Position numbers and translations under genes: made by a program
Shown: piece by piece, positions 18,901 to 25,603 of the stretch
Numbering within the stretch: position 1 is the stretch's first letter
How the letters are laid out: each line of letters opens with the position of its first letter
The notes under the pieces: model-generated
Seen by the model: the letters and a program-made list of their open reading frames with translations, nothing else
Database searches by the model: none
What the model was told of the DNA's origin: nothing
From: JBCAWW01 sp045106675
Lineage (GTDB): Bacteria; Bacteroidota; Bacteroidia; J057
Length of the DNA stretch: 64,000 nt
Assembly: GCA_045106675.1 (NCBI GenBank)
Contig: JBGCFA010000215.1
Coordinates: 1 to 64,000, forward strand
Direction of reading: 5' to 3'

Positions 18901-18950
18901 GCGTCTCATTAGAATGGAGACATAGTAGAGCAAGGTCGCTAACGAAGTAA
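15909..18950 (+). CDS. GH3 glycosidase fused to a beta-lactamase-type serine hydrolase
   Basis: 1013 residues from ATG 15909 (an upstream TTG is in frame). Signal peptide to LAQ (about residue 25). GH3 domain (about 45-385) with KHFPGHGDT and the nucleophile Asp in ITDALNMHG near residue 305; this is the NagZ-like beta-N-acetylhexosaminidase branch. A C-terminal GH3 sandwich follows, then from about 600 a serine beta-lactamase/PBP4* domain with SITK (SxxK) near 658, YSD and a GHTG (HTG) motif. This two-enzyme fusion is common in Bacteroidota and probably trims peptidoglycan or exogenous glycans in the periplasm. Its last 59 nt overlap the convergent peptidase gene. Confidence 0.92.
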   Translation: MNFFSLKGLPFFLILSFSVIRLGLAQQPASGVPRSGDQEISANTWVETQLRNMSTEEKIGQLFMLAAFSNREPAHEAYIERMVRQQHLGGLIFMQGTPERQRELVARYQDAAKVPLLIGQDAEWGPAMRLKGMRRFPYQMTMGAARNDSLLYFVGEAMAEELKAVGINISFSPVVDVNNNPNNPVINYRSFGENKFNVARKGVMMTHGIQGRGVMACAKHFPGHGDTGTDSHYALPIIDHSPERLDSVELYPFYQLVRGGVQATMVAHLYVPAMDNTPNVATTLSPKVVQGVLREKMGFQGLIITDALNMHGVSKYNTAGETALKAFLAGNDILLTPQDVPTAARLIKQAIADNTITMENLDARVRRILMAKYKLKLHRWTLPSEATLRTVRSSKKTAAIRKQVYEAAMTLVKNDEQLVPLQDLANKKIAYVQIGGGSRNNFDEALKKYGEIKPYYLRRDFTAGEGERILQRLGDYNTVIIGVMGMTRQAKDNYSVRKNTSALCAKIAASPNYKSILTLFGNPYGLSNFGKEDAILVAYESVPEAEQAAAAALFGGIVVDGILPVTVNQQFREGMGFRVLEPIRFGFSLPEERGMDSRTLNRIDGLANSFIRKGAMPGCAILVMKGNQIVYEKGFGRMAYHPTSPKIDPFEHTYDIASITKVAATVILTMQMVESKALSLDVPIKRYLPELRGTNKADLTIRRLLQHNAGLPGWVPFYKETLIGDKKKIPDPAWYSYALSPKYRQPIAPDLYCDPGIHNLVWRQVIGLDVRKTSRVRYSDIGLIILWKIIERQSGRKMDWLAENLLYKPMGMNNMFFKPYERGRVMTCPPTEMDTVWRNAMIQGYVHDPAAAILGGVSGHAGLFSNVYDLGKLMLMIKNGGTYGGERFLKPSTIKAFTAQQLSYNRRGLGWDKPESNPGRNRRNPVSEYASKSTYGHTGFTGTCVWVDPQYDLTYVFLSNRVYPQASNRLLIYEHVRERIMDQVYASIFNYRKAPNHGVSLEWRHSRARSLTK
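16001..16015 (-). repeat. Dispersed mini-hairpin after the signal peptide of the GH3 gene
   Basis: Minus strand CCGC-TGC-GCGG then AACGC, perfect stem. It falls in the linker just after the signal peptide, a region free to accept insertions. Confidence 0.55.
16336..16350 (+). repeat. Dispersed mini-hairpin within the GH3 domain
   Basis: GCGC-TGC-GCGC then AACG, perfect stem with TGC loop, in codons for GAARND. Confidence 0.45.
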
Positions 18951-19572
18951 GCGCGGCAACTACATAGGTCATTGCGGCCCATTTTAACCCTTTTTTTGCC
19001 TGTTCATACTCTTCCCCTTGCATGGAGCCAGTATTGTCGAGCCATGCTAAAGCACGACGGCTTGCATCAAACTCTACGGGTAAGGTGATCAAGCTAAATA
19101 GGGTAGAGGTTCCTAAGATTGCAATGCCAACTATAAGGGGTAAAGAAGAAAATTCAATCAATGCGATACCACCCATCAGCACAAAGGGGGCAACTCGATT
19201 GGAAATATTTAATACGGGTACTAAACCAGACCTAAATCGTAAGAAGCTGTATGAAGTAGCATGTTGCACGGCGTGACCACATTCATGGGCCGAAACTGCT
19301 GCTGCTGCGATGGTGCGTTCGGCAAAGACGACCTCACTAAGATTGACGGTCCGCTTGGCTGGATTATAATGATCGGTCAACATTCCTCTAGTAGAGAGAA
19401 TCTGGACATCAGAAATGCCGTATTCACCGAGCATACTTTCTGCAATTTCTTTACCACTCATGCCACTGCGAGTGGGGATTTGCGCGAGCTTATCCATCGT
19501 TGATTGAAAACGACGTTTGACTAACCAGCTGAGTCCCATGGCTATTACGCCGAGTATAATCCCAATATTCAT
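18892..19572 (-). CDS. Zinc metallopeptidase, YugP family
   Basis: 226 residues from ATG at 19570-19572; an in-frame ATG 42 nt upstream would add an unlikely charged N-terminus. Membrane helix at the N-terminus (IGIILGVIAMGLSWLV), zinc motif SAHECGHAVQHA (HExxH), and three more hydrophobic segments after it, as in the 'zinc metallopeptidase, membrane-associated' family (PF04298). Function unknown in general. Its end overlaps the GH3 fusion gene tail-to-tail by 59 nt. Confidence 0.85.
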   Translation of the reverse strand: MNIGIILGVIAMGLSWLVKRRFQSTMDKLAQIPTRSGMSGKEIAESMLGEYGISDVQILSTRGMLTDHYNPAKRTVNLSEVVFAERTIAAAAVSAHECGHAVQHATSYSFLRFRSGLVPVLNISNRVAPFVLMGGIALIEFSSLPLIVGIAILGTSTLFSLITLPVEFDASRRALAWLDNTGSMQGEEYEQAKKGLKWAAMTYVVAALTSLATLLYYVSILMRRRG

Positions 19573-19674
19573 GTGTTTTTTTTCTTTGGATGTTCCTAAT
19601 ATTTGAAAAGTCACTCAGATTTCCAATAAGCTGTGAGATTAACATATTGATAATTTACGGTGATCTTTCATAGC

Positions 19675-19689
19675 CGGCCTTGCCGAACG
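19675..19689 (+). repeat. Dispersed mini-hairpin (intergenic)
   Basis: CGGC-CTT-GCCG then AACG, perfect stem, in the 244-nt gap before the 356-residue gene. Confidence 0.55.
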
Positions 19690-19816
19690 TTTGGATTATA
19701 AAACTGATAATCAATGTATTGAGATATGTCTGTATTTTTCAATATCCGAAAAATAAGCAGGTTCTTTCGGGATTTTTTATAACTTGTTGGCACTTTAGTA
19801 AAAAAAATTACATTCC

Positions 19817-20887
19817 ATGGGAAAGCCCATCCTATCTTCTTTTCAGGGATCACATCAAGGTAATCTACATTGCTATCATTTACCCAAAGGTATCGTCAAA
19901 TTTGCGATCAAACGGATTGGTAATGGACAGCAAGTAATGTATGCGATGGATCCACCTGAACTCAGTCTGGCGCCAGACTGGAAGCATCGTTATTATCTGA
20001 ACTATTCGCCCAGTTCATTTACTGATGATGATATAACCATTGAATTTACCGAAGCGGGCTTTCTCCGTCGGATCCATTCTTTTATTGATGACCAGACCGA
20101 TGAGTTTATCAATAAACTAGCAGAGTTAGCCACGACCGCTGTTGAGGCTGCGATTACGGTTCCTTCTGCTTTTAAGACGCGTAGTCTAGACGGAATAACC
20201 GAAGAATATGTATATGAAGCGATTTTAGACCCATTTCGAAAAGAAGAAGTGGAAGCTCTCAATCGTGATCTCAGTATGATCGATCCATTATTGCGTTTTG
20301 ATGCAATCGTATTGGACGATATCGAAGAAAAGCCAATCGAAGAAAAAGTTGCCGAAAAACAAGTGATCTATTGCCGCCCTCCTGTAATGTGTGAGCTGCA
20401 ATTGATTCATGGGCAAACTACTTTTAGACATAGTGTGCGTATGCCACATCCTAATTTGGTGCATACGATTGAAATCCCACGGGCTCCTTTTGTCAAGACT
20501 GAGTTTTTGATCGAGTTTAACGATTTGGCCTATCCGGCGATGATCAACATCAAAAAGCCTAGTACTGCTATGGCGATGATTCAAATACCGATCAACATCT
20601 TGAAGTCAATTATTGCGCTTCCGGGCCAAATATTGTCTTTCAAGTTTAACTACGACAATACAGTCCCTCAATATGCGCCCCCACCGATGGAATCTATTCC
20701 TAGTGGACCAATAGGTAGCAATAGTATGCCTCTTCCAGATATTCCTAATGATCTTCCGCCTATTCCAGGAGCTTCTACTCGCTCTGTTGGTGGTGCCGGT
20801 GCTGGTGGTAATGATACCGACCGCAAAATCAAAAGTCTAGAAGATACGATCGAGATATTGCGTCGTCGCATGAATGATAGCGAATAA
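19817..20887 (+). CDS. Conserved-looking protein of unknown function, 356 residues
   Basis: No signal peptide or membrane helix. Residues 1-100 form strand-rich sequence (LHCYHLPKGIVKFAIKRI, RYYLNYSPSSFTDDDITIEF, EAGFLRRIHSFIDD), which recalls the beta-rich N-terminus of DUF4831-type Bacteroidota proteins, though I cannot confirm that. A helical stretch (FINKLAELATTAVEAA) and a second beta part follow. From about 290 there is a Pro/Gly/Ser-rich linker and the C-terminus ends in a charged coiled coil (DRKIKSLEDTIEILRRRM). The architecture suggests a structural or assembly component. It is followed by the bidirectional terminator at 20891-20918. Confidence 0.6.
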   Translation: MGKPILSSFQGSHQGNLHCYHLPKGIVKFAIKRIGNGQQVMYAMDPPELSLAPDWKHRYYLNYSPSSFTDDDITIEFTEAGFLRRIHSFIDDQTDEFINKLAELATTAVEAAITVPSAFKTRSLDGITEEYVYEAILDPFRKEEVEALNRDLSMIDPLLRFDAIVLDDIEEKPIEEKVAEKQVIYCRPPVMCELQLIHGQTTFRHSVRMPHPNLVHTIEIPRAPFVKTEFLIEFNDLAYPAMINIKKPSTAMAMIQIPINILKSIIALPGQILSFKFNYDNTVPQYAPPPMESIPSGPIGSNSMPLPDIPNDLPPIPGASTRSVGGAGAGGNDTDRKIKSLEDTIEILRRRMNDSE

Positions 20888-20890
20888 AAA

Positions 20891-20918
20891 AAGTCCTTTC
20901 CGTTTCCGGGAAGGACTT
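20891..20918 (-). terminator. Terminator of the tRNA-like RNA (possibly bidirectional)
   Basis: AAGTCCTTTCC pairs with GGGAAGGACTT (one G.T), loop GTTTCC. On the minus strand a run of T follows (A run 20885-20890), so it ends transcripts coming from the tRNA-like gene 26 nt upstream. It can also serve the plus-strand gene. Confidence 0.8.
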
Positions 20919-20943
20919 AGCAAAGGGATTACTATCAAGAAAG

Positions 20944-21057
20944 CTGTAGGGGAAGGATTCGAACCTTCACGGAGTGGTTAGCCCACCGGAGTGGATTTTT
21001 CCCAAGCCCCCACCCCCGAGACCAGAGGGCATGGCTGCCAATTTCATCACCCTACAG
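20944..21057 (-). ncRNA. tRNA-like RNA with class II body and non-standard anticodon loop
   Basis: 114 nt on the minus strand. Acceptor TGTAGGG/CCCTACA (7 bp, plus an outer C-G pair), T arm GAAGG-TTCGAAT-CCTTC, and a D arm ATG-AAATTGGCAGC-CAT that matches tRNA-Leu. The next stem-loop is CCCTC-TGGTCTC-GGGGG: position 33 is G rather than the invariant T, and the middle triplet would read GTC. A variable region of about 44 nt follows (normal Leu/Ser: 11-20), containing CGGTGG-GCTAA-CCActCCG. No CCA is encoded. It has its own promoter (21098-21128) and terminator. It could be a specialised or degenerate Leu-like tRNA, or a non-decoding tRNA such as the tRNA-Other of Bacillus. Confidence 0.7.
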
Positions 21058-21097
21058 TGATTAAGAGAATGTTAATAATGTATCCCTTTTGTTGATA

Positions 21098-21128
21098 CAA
21101 ATCTATTATTCGAATCCTTAAATTCAAA
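21098..21128 (-). promoter_or_regulatory. Bacteroidota-type promoter of the tRNA-like RNA
   Basis: On the minus strand TTTG (21125-21128), 19-nt spacer, TAGATTTG (21098-21105): a full match to TTTG-N19-TAnnTTTG. Transcription should start about 35-40 nt before the mature 5' end. Confidence 0.75.
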
Positions 21129-21152
21129 ATTTTATAATTAAAATTTTGATTA

Positions 21153-21179
21153 TTTGCCACATTGTTAAATTTAACCTTG
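21153..21179 (+). promoter_or_regulatory. Possible promoter of the Lrp-trmD transcript
   Basis: TTTG (21153-21156), 15-nt spacer, TAACCTTG (21172-21179). One mismatch in the -7 box and a short spacer, so only a candidate; ATG follows at 21214. Confidence 0.35.
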
Positions 21180-21213
21180 CTTTGTCGAGGATTTTATAAA
21201 AACCATATAGAAA

Positions 21214-21705
21214 ATGGCCTCAAATTACGAAATTGACAAACTCGATCTCCAAATCTTGTCAATGTTGATGCAAAATGCACAAACTCCTTATACGGAAATC
21301 GCAAAAAGGCTTGAAGTATCGGGAGGTACGGTACACGTACGAATGAAAAAGTTGCAAGCGATGGAAGTGGTAAAAGGCGCTCACCTTGATATCGATGCCA
21401 CTTTGCTAGGCTATGATATTTGTGCTTTCGTGGGGATGTTCCTTGACAAAGGAGATAAATACAACAACATCGTCGAAAACCTCAAAGAGATTCCTGAGAT
21501 CACAGAGATACATTTTACCACTGGTATGTACTCTATCTTCCTCAAGATCATGAGCCATAACACTCGCGAGTTGCGCAAAGTGCTCAACGATAAGGTGCAG
21601 ACCATAGACGGAGTGCAAAGGACAGAGACTTTTATCTCACTTGAAGAAAGCCTTAAGCGTCCCATCAAGATATTGCGTCCAGAAGAACTTAGTAAGATGA
21701 AATAA
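21214..21705 (+). CDS. Lrp/AsnC-family transcriptional regulator
   Basis: 163 residues. N-terminal winged helix (DKLDLQILSMLMQNAQTPYTE then an HTH with VSGGTVHVRMKKLQ) and a C-terminal RAM ligand-binding domain (AFVGMFLDKG ... VQRTETFISLEES). Lrp-type proteins form dimers to octamers and respond to amino acids. It ends 2 nt before the trmD start (TAA, then GTG), so the two are co-transcribed. The target is unknown; no other amino-acid metabolism gene is adjacent. Confidence 0.88.
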   Translation: MASNYEIDKLDLQILSMLMQNAQTPYTEIAKRLEVSGGTVHVRMKKLQAMEVVKGAHLDIDATLLGYDICAFVGMFLDKGDKYNNIVENLKEIPEITEIHFTTGMYSIFLKIMSHNTRELRKVLNDKVQTIDGVQRTETFISLEESLKRPIKILRPEELSKMK

Positions 21706-21707
21706 GG

Positions 21708-22397
21708 GTGCGGATAGATATAATCAGTTGTGTACCCCGTTTGCTAGAAAGTCCGCTTTCTCATAGCATTTTACAGCGAGCCCAAGACAAGGGTTTATTG
21801 ACCGTCAAGGTTCACGATCTGCGAGACTATGCCATCAATAAGCATAAGCAGGTCGATGATTATCCTTATGGTGGAGGCGCTGGTATGGTGTTGATGGTTG
21901 AGCCCGTAGCCAATTGCATCCGAGCTTTACAAGCAGAGCGGAGCTATGATGAGGTTATTTTTATGACCCCCGACGGGGAACGCTTCGACCAATCTATGGC
22001 CAATGCTTTATCCTTGAAGGAAAACTTAATCATCTTGGCAGGGCATTACAAAGGATTGGATCAACGAGCCAGAGACATCTTTATCACCAGAGAGATCTCT
22101 ATAGGGGATTTTGTCCTCTCCGGCGGAGAACTCCCTGCCTTAGTCCTTACCGATGCCTTAGGCCGCTTGTTACCGGGCGTATTAGGAGATGAAAGCTCTG
22201 CTTTGACGGACTCATTTCAAGATGATCTTCTCGAAGCACCTATATATACCAGACCTGCCGAGTTTGAAGGGCATGAGGTCCCTGAAATATTGCGTTCTGG
22301 CAATTTTCCCAAGATCGAAGCTTGGCGTGAAGAACAGGCATTTGCCAAGACTCAAGAAAAGAGGCCTGATTTGCTTCAAAAAGGCGGTATAGAATAG
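21708..22397 (+). CDS. trmD: tRNA (guanine37-N1)-methyltransferase
   Basis: 229 residues from GTG 21708. It methylates G37 of tRNAs with G36, using S-adenosylmethionine, and keeps the reading frame. The SPOUT trefoil-knot motifs are present: DDYPYGGGAGMV, TPDGERF, GHYKGLDQR and SIGDFVLSGGE. The order trmD-rplS is conserved in bacteria; here rpsP and rimM are absent upstream and an Lrp regulator takes their place. A mini-hairpin (21968-21982) coincides with codons for PDGER. rplS follows after 100 nt and has its own promoter. Confidence 0.95.
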   Translation: MRIDIISCVPRLLESPLSHSILQRAQDKGLLTVKVHDLRDYAINKHKQVDDYPYGGGAGMVLMVEPVANCIRALQAERSYDEVIFMTPDGERFDQSMANALSLKENLIILAGHYKGLDQRARDIFITREISIGDFVLSGGELPALVLTDALGRLLPGVLGDESSALTDSFQDDLLEAPIYTRPAEFEGHEVPEILRSGNFPKIEAWREEQAFAKTQEKRPDLLQKGGIE

Positions 22398-22443
22398 TCT
22401 TGAAAAAATAATACAGTTTTTTATAAAAACTTTCGGCTGAAGC

Positions 22444-22474
22444 TTTGCACAATAACTAGAAAATTGTACTTTTG
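22444..22474 (+). promoter_or_regulatory. Promoter of rplS
   Basis: TTTG (22444-22447), 19-nt spacer, TACTTTTG (22467-22474): exact fit to the Bacteroidota vegetative consensus, 24 nt before the rplS ATG. Confidence 0.8.
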
Positions 22475-22497
22475 CCATCCGTTTAATTCTGAGAGCA

Positions 22498-22842
22498 ATG
22501 GAAGAACTGATAAAACTGGTACAGGCGGAACATCTCCGCGAAGATATCCCCACCTTTGGTGCGGGCGATACTGTCAACGTACACGTACGTATTGCAGAGG
22601 GGGACAAAGAACGTATTCAGCAGTTCAAAGGTGTTTGCCTTCAACGTAGAGGAGAAGGGTCTACTGAGACATTTACGGTACGTAAAATCTCAAGTGGCAT
22701 AGGAGTTGAGAGGATATTCCCAGTGCATGCACCTATCGTTGAAAAGGTAGATGTATTGCGTCGTGGCAAGGTGCGTAGAGCTCGTCTCTTTTACCTTCGC
22801 GAGAAGATTGGAAAACAAGCTCGAATTAAAGAGCGTAAATAA
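22498..22842 (+). CDS. rplS: 50S ribosomal protein L19
   Basis: 114 residues, normal length. Typical L19 sequence: FGAGDTVNVHVRIAEGDKERIQ, FKGVCLQRRG, ETFTVRKISSGIGVER and the C-terminal RRGKVRRARLFYLR. It binds the 30S-50S interface near the bridge B8 region. It starts 100 nt after trmD and has its own consensus promoter, so it can be expressed independently. Confidence 0.97.
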   Translation: MEELIKLVQAEHLREDIPTFGAGDTVNVHVRIAEGDKERIQQFKGVCLQRRGEGSTETFTVRKISSGIGVERIFPVHAPIVEKVDVLRRGKVRRARLFYLREKIGKQARIKERK

Positions 22843-22865
22843 GCGTTTTTTTTTCGATCAAGATA

Positions 22866-22896
22866 TTGATTTGTCCGAATTACTTACTTACCTTTG
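22866..22896 (+). promoter_or_regulatory. Promoter of the tRNA cluster and tuf
   Basis: TTG (22866-22868), 20-nt spacer, TACCTTTG (22889-22896). A second TTTG at 22870-22873 gives a 15-nt spacer. The first tRNA starts at 22945. Confidence 0.65.
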
Positions 22897-22944
22897 CAGA
22901 GCTTTTGAGTAGAGGGGGTCTTTAGGACATGAAAAAGACATAGT

Positions 22945-23018
22945 GCCGGTGTAGCTCAGTTGGCCAGAGCAGCTCACTTGTAATGAGCATGTCGGCGGTT
23001 CGAATCCGTCCACCGGCT
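22945..23018 (+). tRNA. tRNA-Thr (TGT)
   Basis: Acceptor GCCGGTG/CACCGGC, anticodon arm GCTCA-CTTGTAA-TGAGC with anticodon TGT, T arm with GGTTCGAATCC. No CCA encoded. First of four tRNA genes ahead of tuf. Confidence 0.96.
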
Positions 23019-23033
23019 CCAAATTTTTTACTC

Positions 23034-23115
23034 GGGGAGATACCGAAGCGGTCAAACGGGGCAGACTGTAAATCTGTTGGCTCAGCCTTCGTAGGTTCGA
23101 ATCCTGCTCTCCCCA
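23034..23115 (+). tRNA. tRNA-Tyr (GTA)
   Basis: Acceptor GGGGAGA/TCTCCCC, anticodon loop CTGTAAA (GTA), long class II variable arm as expected for Tyr, discriminator A. No CCA encoded. Confidence 0.96.
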
Positions 23116-23161
23116 CAAATCGATCTTTCAAATGTTGCAATATTGTATTGCGACTAAATCA

Positions 23162-23234
23162 GCGGGAGTGGCGCAGTGGGTAGGGCATTAGCCTTCCAAG
23201 CTAAGGGTCGCGGGTTCGAATCTCGTCTCCCGCT
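23162..23234 (+). tRNA. tRNA-Gly (TCC)
   Basis: Acceptor GCGGGAG/CTCCCGC, anticodon arm TTAGC-CTTCCAA-GCTAA (TCC), T loop TTCGAAT. Confidence 0.96.
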
Positions 23235-23259
23235 CTGATTTTGACAGTACTTAAACTAG

Positions 23260-23332
<73 letters not shown>

Positions 23333-23381
23333 CATTAATAACCACTTATAGCCGTTCCTGGTTCAAACGTTCATAAACAAG

Positions 23382-24569
23382 ATGGCAAAGGAAACATTTC
23401 AGCGTAATAAACCCCACGTTAATATCGGTACAATCGGTCACGTGGATCATGGAAAAACCACTCTTACCGCTGCGATCACAACTGTGCTCGCAAAAGCTGG
23501 TAATGTAGAGATTAAAAGTTTTGACGAGATTGATAACGCACCTGAAGAAAAGGCGCGTGGTATTACTATCAATACGTCACATGTAGAGTACGAAACAGAA
23601 AATCGCCACTACGCTCACGTTGATTGTCCAGGTCACGCCGACTATGTTAAGAACATGGTTACTGGTGCGGCTCAAATGGATGGTGCAATTCTCGTAGTTG
23701 CGGCTACTGACGGTCCTATGCCTCAGACTCGCGAGCACATCCTGCTTGCTCGTCAGGTTGGTGTACCTGAGCTAGTTGTATTCATGAATAAAGTTGACTT
23801 AGTTGACGACGAAGAGCTTCTCGAACTTGTTGAGCTTGAAATTCGTGAACTACTCAGTACTTATGAGTTCGACGGTGATAACATTCCTGTTATCCAAGGT
23901 TCTGCTCTAGGTGGATTGGATGGACAGCCTCAGTGGGAAGAAAAAATCCACGAATTAATGGCTTCTGTTGATAGTTTTATCCCTACACCAACACGTGATA
24001 TGGATAAGCCTTTCCTAATGCCAGTTGAGGATGTTTTCTCAATCACTGGTCGTGGAACAGTTGCTACTGGTCGTATCGAGCGAGGAGTAATCAATACAGG
24101 TGATGGAGTTGATATTATCGGCCTTGGTGCTGAGAAAGCTTCTTCTACTATTACTGGTGTTGAGATGTTCCGCAAGATCCTTGATCGAGGTGAAGCTGGT
24201 GATAATGTTGGCTTACTCCTTCGTGGTATTGATAAGGAATCTATCCGCCGCGGTATGGTAGTCATTAAGCCTGGTACTGTAACTCCTCACCAAAAGTTCA
24301 AAGCTGAGGTTTATGTACTAAGCAAAGAAGAAGGTGGGCGTCATACTCCTTTCTTTAGCAACTACCGTCCTCAGTTTTACTTCCGTACTACAGACGTAAC
24401 GGGTGTTGTATCTCTTCCTGAAGGAGTTGATATGGTAATGCCTGGTGATAACGTTACCGTAACGGTTGACTTGATCTACACAGTAGCGATGGAAAAAGGT
24501 CTCCGCTTTGCAATTCGTGAAGGTGGCCGTACTATCGGTGCCGGTCAGGTAACTGAGATCTTAGACTAA
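23382..24569 (+). CDS. tuf: Translation elongation factor Tu
   Basis: 395 residues. Delivers aminoacyl-tRNA to the ribosome with GTP. All G motifs present: GHVDHGKTT (G1), RGITINTSH (G2), DCPGHADY (G3), NKVD (G4) and GSALGG (G5), then beta-barrel domains 2 and 3 ending TIGAGQVTEILD. Codon use is visibly different from flanking accessory genes (frequent CGT, GGT, GTT), as expected for high expression. Sits between four tRNAs and tRNA-Trp and ends at the terminator 24583-24612. Confidence 0.98.
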   Translation: MAKETFQRNKPHVNIGTIGHVDHGKTTLTAAITTVLAKAGNVEIKSFDEIDNAPEEKARGITINTSHVEYETENRHYAHVDCPGHADYVKNMVTGAAQMDGAILVVAATDGPMPQTREHILLARQVGVPELVVFMNKVDLVDDEELLELVELEIRELLSTYEFDGDNIPVIQGSALGGLDGQPQWEEKIHELMASVDSFIPTPTRDMDKPFLMPVEDVFSITGRGTVATGRIERGVINTGDGVDIIGLGAEKASSTITGVEMFRKILDRGEAGDNVGLLLRGIDKESIRRGMVVIKPGTVTPHQKFKAEVYVLSKEEGGRHTPFFSNYRPQFYFRTTDVTGVVSLPEGVDMVMPGDNVTVTVDLIYTVAMEKGLRFAIREGGRTIGAGQVTEILD

Positions 24570-24582
24570 TTACAATAAAGAT

Positions 24583-24612
24583 ATTTCGAGGCCTGTTTTC
24601 AGGCCTCGAAAT
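24583..24612 (+). terminator. Intrinsic terminator after tuf
   Basis: ATTTCGAGGCCTG and CAGGCCTCGAAAT form a 13-bp stem with TTTT loop, followed by CTTTTTCT. It precedes tRNA-Trp, so readthrough or a second promoter must feed the downstream genes. Confidence 0.88.
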
Positions 24613-24645
24613 CTTTTTCTATAAATTTCCGCCTAATGCGGAGCT

Positions 24646-24718
24646 ACGGGTGTAGCTCAACTGGTAGAGCGACGGTCTCCAAAACCGTAGGCTGTGGGTT
24701 CGAGTCCTACCACCCGTG
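24646..24718 (+). tRNA. tRNA-Trp (CCA)
   Basis: Acceptor ACGGGTG/CACCCGT, anticodon arm ACGGT-CTCCAAA-ACCGT (CCA), T loop TTCGAGT, discriminator G. Standard tuf-trpT-secE position; 14 nt before secE. Confidence 0.96.
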
Positions 24719-24732
24719 CAAAAACCTAAAAA

Positions 24733-24930
24733 ATGGAAGGACTGAAGGTCTGGTTTAAGGATATGTTAGATGAGCTTCTCTACAAAGTTCAGTGGCCTAC
24801 ACTGGAAGATTTGCAGAGCAGTACAGTAACAGTTCTTATCGCCTCCATCATCATTGCATTGATCATCTTTGCAATGGATTTTCTATTCAATCAGGGGATG
24901 AGCGGATTATATTCGCTATTTGTCTCCTAA
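24733..24930 (+). CDS. secE: Preprotein translocase subunit SecE
   Basis: 65 residues, the short single-helix form. Amphipathic N-terminus (MLDELLYKVQWPTLEDLQSS with the conserved V-WPT) then one membrane helix (VLIASIIIALIIFAMDFLF). It clamps SecY in the translocon. 16 nt before nusG, the standard order. Confidence 0.94.
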   Translation: MEGLKVWFKDMLDELLYKVQWPTLEDLQSSTVTVLIASIIIALIIFAMDFLFNQGMSGLYSLFVS

Positions 24931-24946
24931 TTAAAGCAGGCGTTCG

Positions 24947-25495
24947 ATGGAGAATGAGAAAGAGTGGTATGTAATTCGTTCGATTAGCGGCAAAGAAAAA
25001 AAGGTAAAACGATACCTAGAAAGCGAAATCGATCGTCTTGGGCTCGACAAATATATCAATCAAGTACTGATTCCTACTGAAAAGGTATTCGAAATGCGTA
25101 ACGGGAAAAAGAAGTTACGTGAAAGATCTTTTTTACCGGGATATATCTTGATGGAATGTGAGCTTGTACCTGATATCTCTTTGATGATTCGAGAAGTCCC
25201 AGGAGTAATCGGATTCCTTGGCGAGAAAAAAGGAGGCGCTCCGGTTCCATTACGTCAATCGGAAGTCAATAAGATTCTCGGGAAGGTCGATGAGATGAAC
25301 GAGAAAGGTGAAATGCCTGAAGATCCGTTCATCAAAGGCGAATCTGTCAAAGTTATGGCTGGCCCATTTAATGGCTTTTCCGGAACTATTGATGAGATTT
25401 ACGAAGATAAGAAGAAGCTCAAGGTTGTTGTTAAAATCTTTGGTCGTAATACACCAATAGAATTGAACTACTTCCAAGTAGAGAAAGAATATTAA
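24947..25495 (+). CDS. nusG: Transcription termination/antitermination factor NusG
   Basis: 182 residues. NGN domain (EWYVIRSISGKEKKVKRYLE, LPGYILMEC, VIGFLG) and C-terminal KOW domain (ESVKVMAGPFNGFSGTIDEI). It binds the RNA polymerase clamp and couples it to ribosome or Rho. Normal length. The next gene, rplK, begins after 108 nt that can fold into a long imperfect hairpin. Confidence 0.96.
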   Translation: MENEKEWYVIRSISGKEKKVKRYLESEIDRLGLDKYINQVLIPTEKVFEMRNGKKKLRERSFLPGYILMECELVPDISLMIREVPGVIGFLGEKKGGAPVPLRQSEVNKILGKVDEMNEKGEMPEDPFIKGESVKVMAGPFNGFSGTIDEIYEDKKKLKVVVKIFGRNTPIELNYFQVEKEY

Positions 25496-25499
25496 GATT

Positions 25500-25600
25500 T
25501 TTGAATGGTTGAATTTTTGAGTGTTTGAATGTCCCATGAGGGATGCTTCCCATTCTCTTCATTCATCAATTCACCAACTATAATTTTCAACCATTTCAAA
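25500..25600 (+). promoter_or_regulatory. Inverted repeat in the nusG-rplK spacer (possible leader)
   Basis: TTTGAATGGTTGAA at 25500-25513 is complementary, with one bulge, to TTCAACCATTTCAAA at 25586-25600, just before the rplK ATG at 25604. The inner part has further GAATG/CATTC matches. It could be a regulatory leader for the L11/L1 genes or merely AT-rich repeats; no known L1-binding motif was recognised. Confidence 0.35.
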
Positions 25601-25603
25601 TAG

